From Xanthomonas euvesicatoria pv. euvesicatoria (GTDB taxonomy: Bacteria > Pseudomonadota > Gammaproteobacteria > Xanthomonadales > Xanthomonadaceae): DNA of 64,000 nt. The stretch lies in NCBI RefSeq assembly GCF_020880415.1, contig NZ_JAJIUJ010000119.1, forward strand, positions 124,001 through 188,000. Direction: 5' to 3'. Positions within the stretch are counted from its first letter, which is position 1. Each line of letters opens with the position of its first letter. Positions 1 through 9,138 of this stretch are shown here, piece by piece. The translations under genes were made by a program, and so were the position numbers. Below the pieces are notes generated by a model. The model worked only from the letters and a program-made list of their open reading frames with translations, did not search any database and had not been told where the DNA came from.

Positions 1-68
1 CATTGCAGTCTTCCCTACCTGTCGTTCAAGAGGAAACGCTAGCGCATGCGCGTGAACCGGAGAGGGTC

Positions 69-322
69 CTACCTTATGAAATCGGTGGGTCGTTCCAGCT
101 GGAATATCGATTCGCCCAAGTCGTCCAGCTTCTTGGCAACGATGGCCTGCGCATCGCAGATACCCCGATTGTAGAAATAGGCTCCCACCTCTTCGGTGAA
201 GAAATCCAGCAGAAACTCCGCATCGAAGCGTCCTATCTGCTGCTTCAGTTCCTCGGTGAAATACAGCTGGATCTTACGCGTGATGCCGCCCACTCGCCTT
301 CGCTGAATTTGATCTCGATCAT
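69..322 (-). pseudogene. DUF2164 family protein, frameshifted
   Basis: The last 74 codons (GTG at 293 down to 69) encode a protein matching the DUF2164 pattern: RKIQLYF, then FDAEFLLDFF, then EEVGAYFYNRG and a C-terminal LERPTDF. The family normally begins about a dozen residues earlier with an I-x-F-S-x-E-E type start. That start is present (MIEIKFSEGEW from the ATG at 322) but in another frame. The two halves align if one base is missing at about 286-292 (TGGGCGGC on the coding strand). Family function is unknown. A sequencing error, or initiation at the GTG at 293, cannot be excluded. Confidence 0.6.
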
Positions 323-440
323 GGATGCTCTGGCTGGCTCAACCGCGGTATCGGGGCGATTTGCGTCGCGACACCGGCAGCTTGGGGCGATTGCTGGCGG
401 TTGAACCCAATCACTTGCTGGTCGGCATCGAGATGAAGGG

Positions 441-827
441 TCAGATGGCAACCGGCCAGCGGGAAGGCCGCCCTGCCCGAATGTAGTCAAGGTATTCGGA
501 CTCGGCAATCCCGATCTTGGTCCAGCGAGTAGGGTCCGCCGCCAGGAATGTGCTGGCATACGTCACGGCAGCGGCAGCGTCCGCAAAGATGGCGGCAGGG
601 GCACAAGGCCCGTCTGGCTCGAAATATGCGAAGTCATGCAGATCCGAAGAGTCTTCGCTGCCAACGTCCTCGACGTCATACATCCATACCTCGATGCAAT
701 CGCTTGCCGGCCGTAGCTCGACATGGCGAACGTATGCTGCATCGACTGGGCTTTTTCCGAGAAACTGCTCGACCGACGTGCTGCGCCGTAATGTAGCTGG
801 AATATCGATCGGCAAAAGATGTCGCAT
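441..827 (-). CDS. hypothetical protein, 128 aa
   Basis: I do not recognise this protein. It starts with MRHLLPIDIPATLRR and has no signal peptide or membrane segment. It is acidic in the middle (VWMYDVEDVGSEDSSDL), followed by an alanine-rich helix and a C-terminal EYLDYIRAGR. Composition and length suit a small soluble protein. It lies between the broken DUF2164 gene and a secreted protein gene, all on the minus strand, with no shared operon signal. Codon use is less biased than in core genes nearby, so it may be accessory. Start choice (ATG at 827) is by reading frame only. Confidence 0.6.
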   Translation of the reverse strand: MRHLLPIDIPATLRRSTSVEQFLGKSPVDAAYVRHVELRPASDCIEVWMYDVEDVGSEDSSDLHDFAYFEPDGPCAPAAIFADAAAAVTYASTFLAADPTRWTKIGIAESEYLDYIRAGRPSRWPVAI

Positions 828-907
828 ACAGGCTCCCTGCCTTCAAATTGCCGTTGCTCCTCAAGTAAATCGAGCCGCGCCGCGATGCGGCGTCGGCTCG
901 ATTGTGC

Positions 908-1399
908 TTACTTGGACTGGCTTGCCGCGCGCTTGAAATAGGCCGTGCGCATCATCGGGTTGCCGTCCTTGAAATACGCTTCGATTTCGGTCATGACCTT
1001 GCCGTCGGCACTGACCGTATAGGTGCGGGTGGAGGCCGGGACGCCTTGATACATCAACTGCATCACCAACACTCCGGGCTCGGGCATTTTGACCGCGGCA
1101 CGGTCCACCAGGTAGGTGCCCGACGCCTGGCCCGGTGTGCCGTCCAGCAGTAGCGTGGATTGCGCCTGCAACTTCGTGTCGTCGTGTTCAACGATGTCGG
1201 CAGTGGTTGCCCATTTGTTACCCGGAACCTGCTTGAACTGCAGGACGACACGTTTGGGGCGTACAGCTTCCGGCATCGGCAGGCTGCTGGTGTCCAGCAG
1301 CCAGGTTCCGACCAGTGGTGATGGCGTGGTTGATGCGGAGAAGGCGGGGGTGGCCTGCAACAGGACGGCAGCCACCAGTGCAACGCGTGCGGTCTTCAT
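908..1399 (-). CDS. secreted hypothetical protein, 163 aa
   Basis: The N terminus is a clear Sec signal peptide: MKTARVAL, a hydrophobic stretch, then TPAFSA with likely cleavage near residue 22. The mature part reads LVGTWLLDTSSLPMPEA and later GTYLVDRAAVKMPEPG, a pattern of short beta strands like lipocalin-type 'GTW' proteins. No catalytic motif is visible. It ends in a basic KRAASQSK tail. It is probably a periplasmic protein. It is transcribed in the same direction as fbp, about 300 bases downstream of it, but a strong hairpin separates them, so it is likely a separate transcript. Confidence 0.7.
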   Translation of the reverse strand: MKTARVALVAAVLLQATPAFSASTTPSPLVGTWLLDTSSLPMPEAVRPKRVVLQFKQVPGNKWATTADIVEHDDTKLQAQSTLLLDGTPGQASGTYLVDRAAVKMPEPGVLVMQLMYQGVPASTRTYTVSADGKVMTEIEAYFKDGNPMMRTAYFKRAASQSK

Positions 1400-1627
1400 G
1401 AGAACTCCCTGATCCAGACGTGATCCTTGCGGTCAGTCGGCCGACTGGTGCAAGGCAGTGCGATTGGAATCGACTTCGCGTAGACCGTCCCACTCCGGCT
1501 CCGGCCCGAGGGCGATACTCACTGCTGCCACACGTGGAGTCAAATGACGACCCATGAAGACATGTCGCGCCGGCGGCCCTCGTTTGCCATCGTCTAATGA
1601 GCGCTGCAATCAGCGGGCGCCATGAAC

Positions 1628-1656
1628 CAAGACACCCGCACTAGGCGGGTGTCTTG
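1628..1656 (-). terminator. hairpin downstream of fbp
   Basis: A perfect 12-bp inverted repeat (CAAGACACCCGC / GCGGGTGTCTTG) with the 5-base loop ACTAG lies about 40 bases past the fbp stop codon. There is no clear U tract, but stem length and position fit a transcription terminator for fbp. The rest of the 298-base gap (1400-1697) shows no gene. Confidence 0.7.
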
Positions 1657-1697
1657 TGGAATCCAGTTTGCGTGCCTTGCAAGCTGCACCCGCTGCC

Positions 1698-2708
1698 TTA
1701 CGCCTTATCGGCATCCAGGTGATATCGCGTCGCTTCGGCCACTTCGTTCTTCGAGCCCAGGAACACCGGTACGCGCTGGTGCAGCTGTGTCGGCTGGATG
1801 TCGAGAATGCGTTCGCGCCCGGTGGTTGCCGCGCCGCCGGCCTGTTCCACCAGCATGCTCATCGGGTTGGCTTCGTACATCAGGCGCAGCTTGCCCGGCT
1901 TGCTCGGGTCTTTTTTGTCCCACGGGTAGATGAAGATGCCGCCGCGGGTGAGGATGCGGTGCACGTCGGCGACCATGCTGGCGATCCAGCGCATGTTGAA
2001 GTCCTTGCCGCGCGCGCCGTCCTTGCCGGCCAGCAGGTCGCCCACGTAGGCCTGCATCGCCGGTTCCCAGTGGCGTTGGTTGGACATGTTGATGGCGTAT
2101 TCGGCGGTGTCTTCGGGCACGCGCATGTTGGCCTGGGTCAGCAGGAAGCTGCCTTCTTCGCGCTCCAGGGTGAAGGCGTGGGTGCCGTGGCCCAGCGTGA
2201 GCACCAGCATGGTGCTGGGGCCGTAGATGCAGTAGCCGGCGGCGACCTGTTGGGTGCCCGGCTGCAGGAAGTGCTCGTCGCCCGGCTTTTCGGTGCCCTT
2301 GGGCGCGCGCAATACCGAGAAGATCGTGCCCACCGAGACATTGACGTCGATATTGGAGCTGCCGTCCAAGGGATCGAACAACAGCAGGAAATCGCCGCTG
2401 GGGTATTGGTCGGGCACCGGCTGGCTGTGGTCCATTTCTTCGGACGCGCACGCGGCCAGATGGCCGCCCCAGGCGTTGGCTTCGAGCAGGATGTCGTTGC
2501 TGAGCACATCGAGCTTTTTCTGTGCTTCGCCCTGCACGTTGCCGGTGCCGGCATCGCCGAGCACGCCGCCCAGGGTGCCCTTGCTCACGGCGATGGAGAT
2601 GCGCTTGCAGGCGCGCGAGACGATGGTGATCAGCTGGCGCAATTCCGCATCGATACGGCCGGCGTGTTGCTCTTCGATCAGGAAGCGGGTCAGCGAGGGA
2701 CGCGACAT
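1698..2708 (-). CDS. fbp: fructose-1,6-bisphosphatase class I
   Basis: Hydrolyses fructose 1,6-bisphosphate to fructose 6-phosphate in gluconeogenesis; cytoplasmic. The 336-residue protein has the class I landmarks: DLSNDI-like residues near the N terminus ([12 protein letters not shown]), the metal-binding [11 protein letters not shown] motif near residues 110-120, and [19 protein letters not shown] with [14 protein letters not shown] toward the C terminus. Length is normal for the family. The frame is open upstream to 2753, but the ATG at 2708 ([10 protein letters not shown]) is the start that matches family N termini. A terminator-like hairpin follows at 1628-1656. Confidence 0.95.
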   Translation of the reverse strand: MSRPSLTRFLIEEQHAGRIDAELRQLITIVSRACKRISIAVSKGTLGGVLGDAGTGNVQGEAQKKLDVLSNDILLEANAWGGHLAACASEEMDHSQPVPDQYPSGDFLLLFDPLDGSSNIDVNVSVGTIFSVLRAPKGTEKPGDEHFLQPGTQQVAAGYCIYGPSTMLVLTLGHGTHAFTLEREEGSFLLTQANMRVPEDTAEYAINMSNQRHWEPAMQAYVGDLLAGKDGARGKDFNMRWIASMVADVHRILTRGGIFIYPWDKKDPSKPGKLRLMYEANPMSMLVEQAGGAATTGRERILDIQPTQLHQRVPVFLGSKNEVAEATRYHLDADKA

Positions 2709-3048
2709 GGGAACGGGCAGCCTGTGTAGGAAGTGGGCCGCCATTGTCGCCATTGCGGCGTTAGATTTCGATCATCGGGTGCGCGTTCTGCTCTGCAGCG
2801 ACTTCAGGAGTGCACCCCTTGAACCTTATGTGGCCGGCGTTCGCTGTACACCAGCGGTGACCGATAACCGCGCTCACGCTTGCTGGAGAGGGCTGCGATG
2901 AGGATACAAGCGCCCCACGATCCTCCGCTTGAGACTGCGAATGGACAGAGAGCCAACGCGCCCCAGGACGCGTCGCTTCAGCACCGGCTGACGATGCCAC
3001 CGCTGTAGCATCGATGCGCTGGTTCATCATCAAGAAAATCACTTGCAC
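2709..3048. other. intergenic, no gene seen
   Basis: This 340-base stretch separates fbp from the A+T-rich trio. A 95-codon open frame on the minus strand has no recognisable features and poor composition, so I do not call it. The fbp promoter must lie here, but I could not place -35/-10 boxes with confidence. Confidence 0.4.
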
Positions 3049-3285
3049 TCACGGAGAATATTTCTGCGCGCCGACAAGAATGGCGATGACCAGGATCGTG
3101 ACTGCCGCGACCATTTCAACGTGTCGGAGCCGGCCTTTCTCTTGCAGGCTTATCAAGCCAATGGAAGCGATTGAGAGTAAAATAGGGACAAAATAATAAG
3201 TATTGAGTTGTCTGAATTGCGTCGCCCACAGCGAGGCGAGGGAAAACAGCACCGCAATGATACACAGGCTATGATTGTTCCTCAC
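3049..3285 (-). CDS. small membrane protein, 78 aa
   Basis: I do not recognise this protein. It is almost entirely membrane: a first hydrophobic helix (CIIAVLFSLASLWA), a second (YYFVPILLSIASIGLI), a charged loop LQEKGRLRHVE, and a third helix (MVAAVTILVIAILVG). The start ATG at 3285 overlaps the stop of the preceding gene by four bases (ATGA), which implies translational coupling. It is the last gene of a three-gene minus-strand set whose base composition is more A+T-rich than the flanks. Confidence 0.65.
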   Translation of the reverse strand: MRNNHSLCIIAVLFSLASLWATQFRQLNTYYFVPILLSIASIGLISLQEKGRLRHVEMVAAVTILVIAILVGAQKYSP

Positions 3286-4268
3286 GGTCGGTTCTCCTGG
3301 TCGTCGCAGTCCTCGGCCTGGGCGGAACGCAAGCTGCCATCCTCAAGCGTGGACATGAAAAGTTTTTCATACGTCAATGGCTTGGTCCAGCGCCGCCGCA
3401 GATCACCTGCAATGAGTGCGGAAGCGCGAATCGATGCTGCACTCAAGCTGGATTCCATCGCCTTGATGGATGTCAATGCAAGCTCTCTGACACGGTTTTC
3501 CGCAATCGAACGCGTTGGCGTCCGGGACGGGACATCGTCAAGATAGTAGAAGATTGCCAAAGCCTTGGTCGGATCCTTGTTGACGACTTGCGATAGCAGC
3601 GGCCCGGCTGGCGTGGGGCCGCTTTCATAAGCGTGTGCCAGGGCGAGCATTGCGTTGACATCGCCCTGGTCTGCCAGCTTCCATGCAAAACCCTCTGCCA
3701 ATTGGGAATAGGCGTGAAAAGCCGTCCGATACTTTGCGGCGTCCGAAATTCCCAGGAAAGCAGACCCGCTGACGTAGCCTCTCATGGCGTTGAGGTTGCC
3801 CTTTTTCGCTGCGTCCTTCCATTTATCGATGGCGTCCCTGGCGTTTATCGAAATGCCGGCGCAATACTCCGCTCGCGGGCGCAGCGCCTCGAAATAGCCG
3901 GCGGCGCCCAGATTCTTTGTCTCAATCATCGCCAATACGTCGTCATACTGTCGTAGCAGTAGCAGGCACTGCTCATAGATGGCTGCCACATGGCATGCCG
4001 CTGCGGCATCCCCTCGTCTGGAGCGCATCTCCAGGTCGCTCAGCGACATCCTGGCGGGAACATTGCTGGCCGGAGCAGCGCCGGCAAATGCGCTATCCGA
4101 TTTCAGCTCGGAATGTACGTCAATGACCTGATTAGAGGGCTGTCTCGATTGTTGTTCAGCAGGAAAAATTTCTAAGTCGCGAAAGAGGAAAATAATGAGA
4201 GCGACAATAGCGAGAAATAAAAACAGCAGGGACCACCAGATCCCTGCTGACTTTCTTGAAAGTTTCAT
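3282..4268 (-). CDS. membrane-anchored protein with Sel1-like repeats
   Basis: The 328-residue protein starts MKLSRKSAG at the ATG at 4268; a TTG at 4283 would overlap the upstream gene. One N-terminal transmembrane helix (WWSLLFLFLAIVALIIFLF, roughly residues 11-29) is followed by a long soluble part, probably periplasmic. Two stretches resemble degenerate Sel1/TPR-like helices: DKWKDAAKKGNLNAMRGY and AWKLADQGDVNAMLALAHAYESG. These repeats usually mediate protein contacts. No enzymatic motif is seen. Its start lies five bases after the upstream stop and its end overlaps the next start, so the trio is probably one transcript. Function unknown. Confidence 0.65.
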   Translation of the reverse strand: MKLSRKSAGIWWSLLFLFLAIVALIIFLFRDLEIFPAEQQSRQPSNQVIDVHSELKSDSAFAGAAPASNVPARMSLSDLEMRSRRGDAAAACHVAAIYEQCLLLLRQYDDVLAMIETKNLGAAGYFEALRPRAEYCAGISINARDAIDKWKDAAKKGNLNAMRGYVSGSAFLGISDAAKYRTAFHAYSQLAEGFAWKLADQGDVNAMLALAHAYESGPTPAGPLLSQVVNKDPTKALAIFYYLDDVPSRTPTRSIAENRVRELALTSIKAMESSLSAASIRASALIAGDLRRRWTKPLTYEKLFMSTLEDGSLRSAQAEDCDDQENRP

Positions 4269-4272
4269 GCAA

Positions 4273-5115
4273 TTAATAAGCAACTATATGGCAGATGACG
4301 CCATCTTTTGTGCTTACGCATGTTATGCCTGTTCTCGTTCCAGATCCCGTAGGTTGGTTGAATTTAATGCCACTTCGATTAGCCCAGGCATAGAATTTAT
4401 CTATATCTGCCTGGCTATTGCTGAAATCGTAAGTGCGTGTGCCGCCTTCGCCTCCCGAAAAGTCAGATTTAGTTATTGGCACTATATTGCCACTGGAGTC
4501 GCGTTGGCTGTCTTTCACGCGGACCCAGGACTTCGTTTGGCTATCAAAAGTATAAGTTGCAGTACTTTTATCGTCAAAAATAAACTTTATCGTCAAATTC
4601 ACGCCGCCTGGATTAAAGCCAGGAAAGGGATTTACTATTTTCGCAGCTTCCGCTGCCCTTTGGAAAAAATCGGCCTTTGAATTTTCGATCGCACTGACTA
4701 CTTGTTGCTCGCGCGACGGGTTATCTATGACGTCGTAGATGGAAGTCGGGCGATTGAAGTCAGCTAGACCTACGGCGTTACTAGTTAGCATCCTTTCGCC
4801 ATATGCATCGGCTAAAGTATTAACAAAGCCAAAAATCTGGGACTCTACATTGCTCATGCTGACATGTTGAACAATGGTCTCGCCATCTGCCTCATAATTC
4901 CAGCTATAAATCCCCTTCATGACAGACCTTGATTGAGGATTTGCTACATACGCAGGTTGGCGCGCATTTCTATATGCCCCGCTTTCAAAAATTAGTATAT
5001 GCGAGACCATGGAGCTCATTTCTGCTTCTGTACAACCATCGCAGGTCTTTGTAACTGCCATCGCAGTGGGTGCGATAAAGAGACAGGGGAGGAGTAATGA
5101 GAGGGAGGGCCGCAT
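4273..5115 (-). CDS. secreted hypothetical protein, 280 aa
   Basis: Begins MRPSLSLLLPCLFIAPTAMA, a typical Sec signal peptide with cleavage at about residue 20. The mature protein has an early CDGC pair and another cysteine pair near the C terminus (GITCVSTKDGVICHIVAY), suggesting disulfides. In between are FGFVNTLADAYGERML and a glycine-rich FSGGEGGTRTYDF. I do not recognise a family. The ATG at 5115 is preceded by AAGGA at good spacing, so it is preferred over the in-frame start at 5142. It is the first gene of the A+T-rich trio. Its partner proteins suggest an envelope role. Confidence 0.65.
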   Translation of the reverse strand: MRPSLSLLLPCLFIAPTAMAVTKTCDGCTEAEMSSMVSHILIFESGAYRNARQPAYVANPQSRSVMKGIYSWNYEADGETIVQHVSMSNVESQIFGFVNTLADAYGERMLTSNAVGLADFNRPTSIYDVIDNPSREQQVVSAIENSKADFFQRAAEAAKIVNPFPGFNPGGVNLTIKFIFDDKSTATYTFDSQTKSWVRVKDSQRDSSGNIVPITKSDFSGGEGGTRTYDFSNSQADIDKFYAWANRSGIKFNQPTGSGTRTGITCVSTKDGVICHIVAY

Positions 5116-5233
5116 TTTCGTATCCTTACGTTGGGTGTCCAATCACGGTTTCATGGCTACATCAAAAATGCAAGAAAATTAATATCATAGCTAAAATAAC
5201 GAAGAATTAAGAACACCTGATGGATTTCAACGC

Positions 5234-6436
5234 TCAGACCCGGCTGACAGTGGCCACGGCCTGGGCCACGTAGTCCAGGTTACGCTGGCTCAGTGCTGCC
5301 ACGCAGATGCGGCCGGTGCCGACGGCGTAGATCGCGAACTCGTCGCGCAGGCGGTCCACCTGGGTCTTGGTCAGGCCCGAGTACGAGAACATGCCGGCCT
5401 GGCGCTGGATGAAGTCGAACTCCGGCGCACCCAGCGTGGCGAGTTTTTCCACCAGCCCGGCGCGCAGGGAATGGATGCGCTCGCGCATGTCGGTCAGTTC
5501 CTGCTCCCACAGATCGCGCAGCTCCGGGCTGGTCAGCACGCCGGCCACCAGGGCGGCGCCGTGCGTGGACGGGCTGGAGTAGATCGTGCGGATGATGCGC
5601 TTGACCTGCGACTGCACCGCCTTGGCTTCGGCGGCGGTGGCCGAGACCACCGACAGCGCGCCCACGCGCTCGCCATACAGCGAGAACGACTTGGAATAGG
5701 AACTGGCGACCACGTAGCTGTCGATGCCTTCGGCAGCCAGCAGGCGCACCGCATAGGCATCGGCCTCGATGCCCTTGTCGAAGCCCTGGTAGGCGATGTC
5801 GACGAACGGGAACAGGTTGCGTTCCTTCAACAGGCCGGCCACCTGCTTCCACTGTTCCTTGCTCAGGTCGGCGCCGGTGGGGTTGTGGCAGCAGGCGTGC
5901 AGCAGCACCACGGTGCCCGGTTCGAGCTTGGCCAGGTCGGCGAGCATGCCGTCGAAGTTCAGGCCATGGATGGCGGCATCGAAGTAGGTGTAATCGACAA
6001 CCTCGAAGCCGGCCGCGCCGAATACCGCGCGATGGTTTTCCCAGCTGGGGTTGCTGATGGCGATGGTGGCGGTGGGCAGCAGCTTCTTGAGCAGGTCCGC
6101 GCCCACGCGCAATGCGCCGCTGCCGCCGACGGTTTGCGAGGTCGCCACGCGGCCGCAGGTCACCAGCGCAGAGTCGGCGCCAAACAGCAGCTCCTGGGTA
6201 GCCTTGTCGTACGCGGCCAGGCCGTCGATGGGCAGGTAACCCCGCGGTTTGGCGTCCTGCGCGAGCTGCTGCTCGATCTTGTGCACGGCGCGCAACAGCG
6301 GGATGCGCCCGTTTTCGTCGTAATAGATGCCCACGCCCAGGTTGACCTTGTTGGGGCGGCTGTCGGCGTTGTAGGCCTCGGTCAGGCCCAGGATGGGGTC
6401 GCCTGGAACCTGTTCCACGTTTGCAAAGAAGGACAC
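5234..6436 (-). CDS. tyrB: aromatic amino acid / aspartate aminotransferase (class I)
   Basis: A PLP-dependent transaminase that moves amino groups between tyrosine, phenylalanine or aspartate and 2-oxoglutarate; cytoplasmic. The 400-residue protein starts at a GTG (6436) reading VSFFANVEQVPGDPILGL, the normal family N terminus. Landmarks: VNLGVGIYYDENG, LLHACCHNPTGADL, and the PLP lysine in SSYSKSFSLYGERVG (about residue 249). The C-terminal RICVAALSQRN contains the substrate arginine. The open frame runs on for more than 700 codons upstream, but that part is the shadow of the opposite-strand receptor gene. Tyrosine versus aspartate preference cannot be settled by eye. Confidence 0.9.
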   Translation of the reverse strand: MSFFANVEQVPGDPILGLTEAYNADSRPNKVNLGVGIYYDENGRIPLLRAVHKIEQQLAQDAKPRGYLPIDGLAAYDKATQELLFGADSALVTCGRVATSQTVGGSGALRVGADLLKKLLPTATIAISNPSWENHRAVFGAAGFEVVDYTYFDAAIHGLNFDGMLADLAKLEPGTVVLLHACCHNPTGADLSKEQWKQVAGLLKERNLFPFVDIAYQGFDKGIEADAYAVRLLAAEGIDSYVVASSYSKSFSLYGERVGALSVVSATAAEAKAVQSQVKRIIRTIYSSPSTHGAALVAGVLTSPELRDLWEQELTDMRERIHSLRAGLVEKLATLGAPEFDFIQRQAGMFSYSGLTKTQVDRLRDEFAIYAVGTGRICVAALSQRNLDYVAQAVATVSRV

Positions 6437-6592
6437 GGCATGACTCGCTGAAGGACGAAAGAGTGGGGTACTTCCGGATCGTTGACCGCTGCTGGGCCAA
6501 ACCACTTCATCGTAGCAGCCCATGGCCGGCGTAGCATGCTTCGTTCCGTACGCAACAATGCACTGCCAGTACGGATGAGGGACACTACCTGC

Positions 6593-8731
6593 ATGTCCAG
6601 ACTCACCTTGTTGGCCGCCGCCTGCGGCCTGTTCGCCACGGGCGCCACATCGCCCGTCCTGGCCGCCGATCCGGCGCCGCCCGCCTCCACGCCGATCCAG
6701 CGCCTGCCCGCCGTGCAGGTGGACGCAGCGCGCGTGCGCGGGGTGGACGACTTCGACCTGCCGGCCTCGTTCACCGTGGTGGCGGCCGATGACGACAACC
6801 GCCGTGGCGCGCAGGTGTCCGAGCTGCTGGACGGCATCCCCGGCCTGGTGGCGCGCGACCGCCAGAACTACGCGCAGGACACCCAGCTGTCGATCCGCGG
6901 CTTCGGCGCGCGCTCCACCTTCGGCGTGCGCGGCGTGCGGCTGTTGGTGGACGGCATCCCGGCCAGCATGCCCGACGGCCAGGGCCAGCTGTCGCACTTC
7001 AACGTGCTGGGCGCGCAACGGGTGGAAGTGCTGCGCGGGCCGTTTTCGGCGCTGTACGGCAACTCTTCCGGCGGCGTGCTGCAGCTGTGGAGCGCCGATG
7101 GCCAGCCGGACGACCCGTGGCGTCTGCGCGCCACCTATGGCAGCAACGCCACCGTCAACGTCGGTGCGCAATTGCTCGGCCAGCAGGGCGCGGTGCACTA
7201 CAACGTGGCGGCCAATCGTTTCGACACCGATGGCTTCCGTGCGCATAGCCGCGCCAGGCGCGACTCGGTCAACGCCAAGCTCGGCTTCGATCTGGCCGAG
7301 GGCCGCCGGCTGGACCTGGTGCTCAACTATCTGGACGCACCCGATGCCCAGGACCCGCTCGGTCTGACCCGCGCCCAGTTCACTGCCGACCCGGCACAGG
7401 CCACGTCGGTGGCCACCCAGTTCGATACCCGCAAGTCGGTGCGCCAGTCGCAGGCAGGCGCCATTTTCACCCAGCAATTGGATAACCAGACGCTGCGCCT
7501 GATGGCCTATGGCGGCCAGCGCAGCGTGGAGCAGTTCCTGGCCATTCCGGTGGCGGTGCAGCGCAATCCGCTGCATTCGGGCGGGGTGATCGATCTGGAT
7601 AGCAATTACGAAGGGGCCGATGCGCGCTGGGCCTGGCAGAGCGAAGCGCTGGGCCGGCCGCTGCAGCTGACCGTTGGCACCAATGTCGACCGCCAGCGCC
7701 AGCACCGCACCGGTTACGAGAATTTCGTCGGCGACACACTCGGCATCAAGGGCGCATTGCGCCGCAACCAGCGCGATGAGGTCCAGAACGTGGACCAGTT
7801 CGCGCAGCTGTGGTGGCAGTGGAGCGAGCGCTGGTCGGCGCTGCTGGGCGTGCGCCATAGCGACGTGCGCTTCGAATCGGACGACCACTACATCGTGGGC
7901 CGCAATCCCGACGACAGCGGCAAGCGCGCTTATTCGGCGACCACGCCGGTGGCCGGCATCGTGTTCCGCGCCGACGAGGATCTGCGGTTTTACGCGTCGG
8001 TCGGGCGCGGTTTCGAAACGCCCACCTTCAACGAACTGGGGTACCGCAGCGATGGCGGCGCCGGCCTGGCGCTGGACCTGGGCGCGGCCACCAGCCGCAA
8101 CTACGAAGTGGGCAGCAAGTGGCGCGCGCAAAGCGGCGCGGCGCTGGAATTTGCGGTCTTCCACGCCGATACCGACGACGAGCTGGCGGTGGCCAGCAAT
8201 ACCAACGGGCGCAGCACCTATCGCAACATCGGCGCCACCCGGCGCCAGGGCGCGGAGCTCAGCTGGCAACAGCCGATCGGTGCCGCCCAGCAGCTGCAGC
8301 TGGCCTATACCTTCGTCGATGCCACCGTGCGCGACGGCTACCTCACCTGTGCCAGCAGCGGCTGCGCCACGCCCACCGCACTGGTGGCCAGTGGTTCGCG
8401 CCTGCCGGGCGTGCCGCGCCAGCAACTGTTTGCGCGCTGGCAATGGCAGCCGGCGCAATGGCAGTTGGCTGCCGAATCGGTGGCCTCCGGCGCCACCGTG
8501 GTCAACGACCTGGCCACCGAACGTGCACCCGGCTACGCCTTGGTGAACCTGGAAGCCTCCCGGCGCTGGACCACCACGCAGGGCGCATTGCGCGCCTTCG
8601 CACGCATCGACAATGTGCTGGACCGGCAGTACGTGGGCTCGGTCATCGTCAACGATGGCAACGGCCGCTACTACGAGCCCGGCCCGGACCGCACCTACAC
8701 GGTGGGATTGCAGTGGGATTTTGGCGGCTGA
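6593..8731 (+). CDS. TonB-dependent outer-membrane receptor
   Basis: A 712-residue outer-membrane transporter. ATG at 6593 gives a signal peptide (MSRLTLLAAACGLFATGA... ending VLAA). A likely TonB box LPAVQVDA follows. The plug domain has DGIPGLVARDRQNYAQDTQLSIRG split by the usual ARSTFGVRGVRLLVDGIP and QRVEVLRGPFSALYGNSSGGV motifs. The barrel ends with aromatic-terminated strands and VGLQWDFGG. The motifs resemble siderophore/metal receptors of the FecA/YncD type more than the sugar class, but the ligand is unknown. It is divergent from tyrB across 156 bases. Confidence 0.88.
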   Translation: MSRLTLLAAACGLFATGATSPVLAADPAPPASTPIQRLPAVQVDAARVRGVDDFDLPASFTVVAADDDNRRGAQVSELLDGIPGLVARDRQNYAQDTQLSIRGFGARSTFGVRGVRLLVDGIPASMPDGQGQLSHFNVLGAQRVEVLRGPFSALYGNSSGGVLQLWSADGQPDDPWRLRATYGSNATVNVGAQLLGQQGAVHYNVAANRFDTDGFRAHSRARRDSVNAKLGFDLAEGRRLDLVLNYLDAPDAQDPLGLTRAQFTADPAQATSVATQFDTRKSVRQSQAGAIFTQQLDNQTLRLMAYGGQRSVEQFLAIPVAVQRNPLHSGGVIDLDSNYEGADARWAWQSEALGRPLQLTVGTNVDRQRQHRTGYENFVGDTLGIKGALRRNQRDEVQNVDQFAQLWWQWSERWSALLGVRHSDVRFESDDHYIVGRNPDDSGKRAYSATTPVAGIVFRADEDLRFYASVGRGFETPTFNELGYRSDGGAGLALDLGAATSRNYEVGSKWRAQSGAALEFAVFHADTDDELAVASNTNGRSTYRNIGATRRQGAELSWQQPIGAAQQLQLAYTFVDATVRDGYLTCASSGCATPTALVASGSRLPGVPRQQLFARWQWQPAQWQLAAESVASGATVVNDLATERAPGYALVNLEASRRWTTTQGALRAFARIDNVLDRQYVGSVIVNDGNGRYYEPGPDRTYTVGLQWDFGG

Positions 8732-8771
8732 GAAACATTCCACGCACCGCACACCACCACGCACCGTGGCC

Positions 8772-8799
8772 TCGTAGGAGCGCCCCCGGGCGCGACGAG
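8772..8799. repeat. REP-like palindrome
   Basis: The segment reads TCGTAGGAGCG, then a hairpin GCGCCC-CC-GGGCGC, then GACGAG. This is the GTAGGAGC...GCGAC form of repetitive extragenic palindromes known from Xanthomonas, Stenotrophomonas and Pseudomonas. It lies 40 bases past the receptor stop and may also help end its transcript. Confidence 0.65.
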
Positions 8800-8841
8800 C
8801 CTGTCCCGATCAGACCGTTCCCCACGCTATACCGCACCAGC

Positions 8842-9138
8842 ATGATCGTCATCGACCACGCCCCCGCCGACTGGTTCCTTCTCTCCGAGGGCGATCGCTC
8901 TTGGCTGGATATCAACTGCACGATCTCGGCCGCCGGCTTTTCGATCCTGCTGCTGTTGGACGCCACCGAGCGTGCCGCCGTGCTGGCAGGCCAGCATGCC
9001 GCCTGCGCAACGTTGGCGGCCCACGTTCAAGCCCGGCCACACGACTACGCTGCACGCGACAGCAGCGCGACCGACGGCAAGCGCGTGCTTGCGGCAGTGC
9101 GTCAATGGCGTGCGAGAGGAAGTACCGCGGCCGGCTAG
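8842..9138 (+). CDS. hypothetical protein, 98 aa
   Basis: I do not recognise this protein. It starts MIVIDHAPADWFLLSEGDRSWLDINC, has a hydrophobic core FSILLLLDATERAAVL and a basic C terminus (RVLAAVRQWRARGS). No signal peptide. The opening, with tryptophans and a cysteine, looks like a genuine folded small domain. A clear ribosome site is lacking upstream of the ATG at 8842. It lies between a REP-like palindrome and a secreted protein gene. Confidence 0.55.
   Translation: MIVIDHAPADWFLLSEGDRSWLDINCTISAAGFSILLLLDATERAAVLAGQHAACATLAAHVQARPHDYAARDSSATDGKRVLAAVRQWRARGSTAAG

Noticed and set aside
2709-2753. Upstream extension of fbp by 15 codons
   Set aside because: The family N terminus matches MSRPSLTRF at 2708; the extension [13 protein letters not shown] has no counterpart.
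2761-3048. 95-codon minus-strand frame
   Set aside because: No family pattern and no good ribosome site; composition is like random high-G+C frames.
6437-8764. A minus-strand open frame continuing the aminotransferase by more than 700 codons
   Set aside because: It is the opposite-strand shadow of the TonB-dependent receptor. Composition is histidine/glycine/arginine-rich and the aminotransferase family start is the GTG at 6436.
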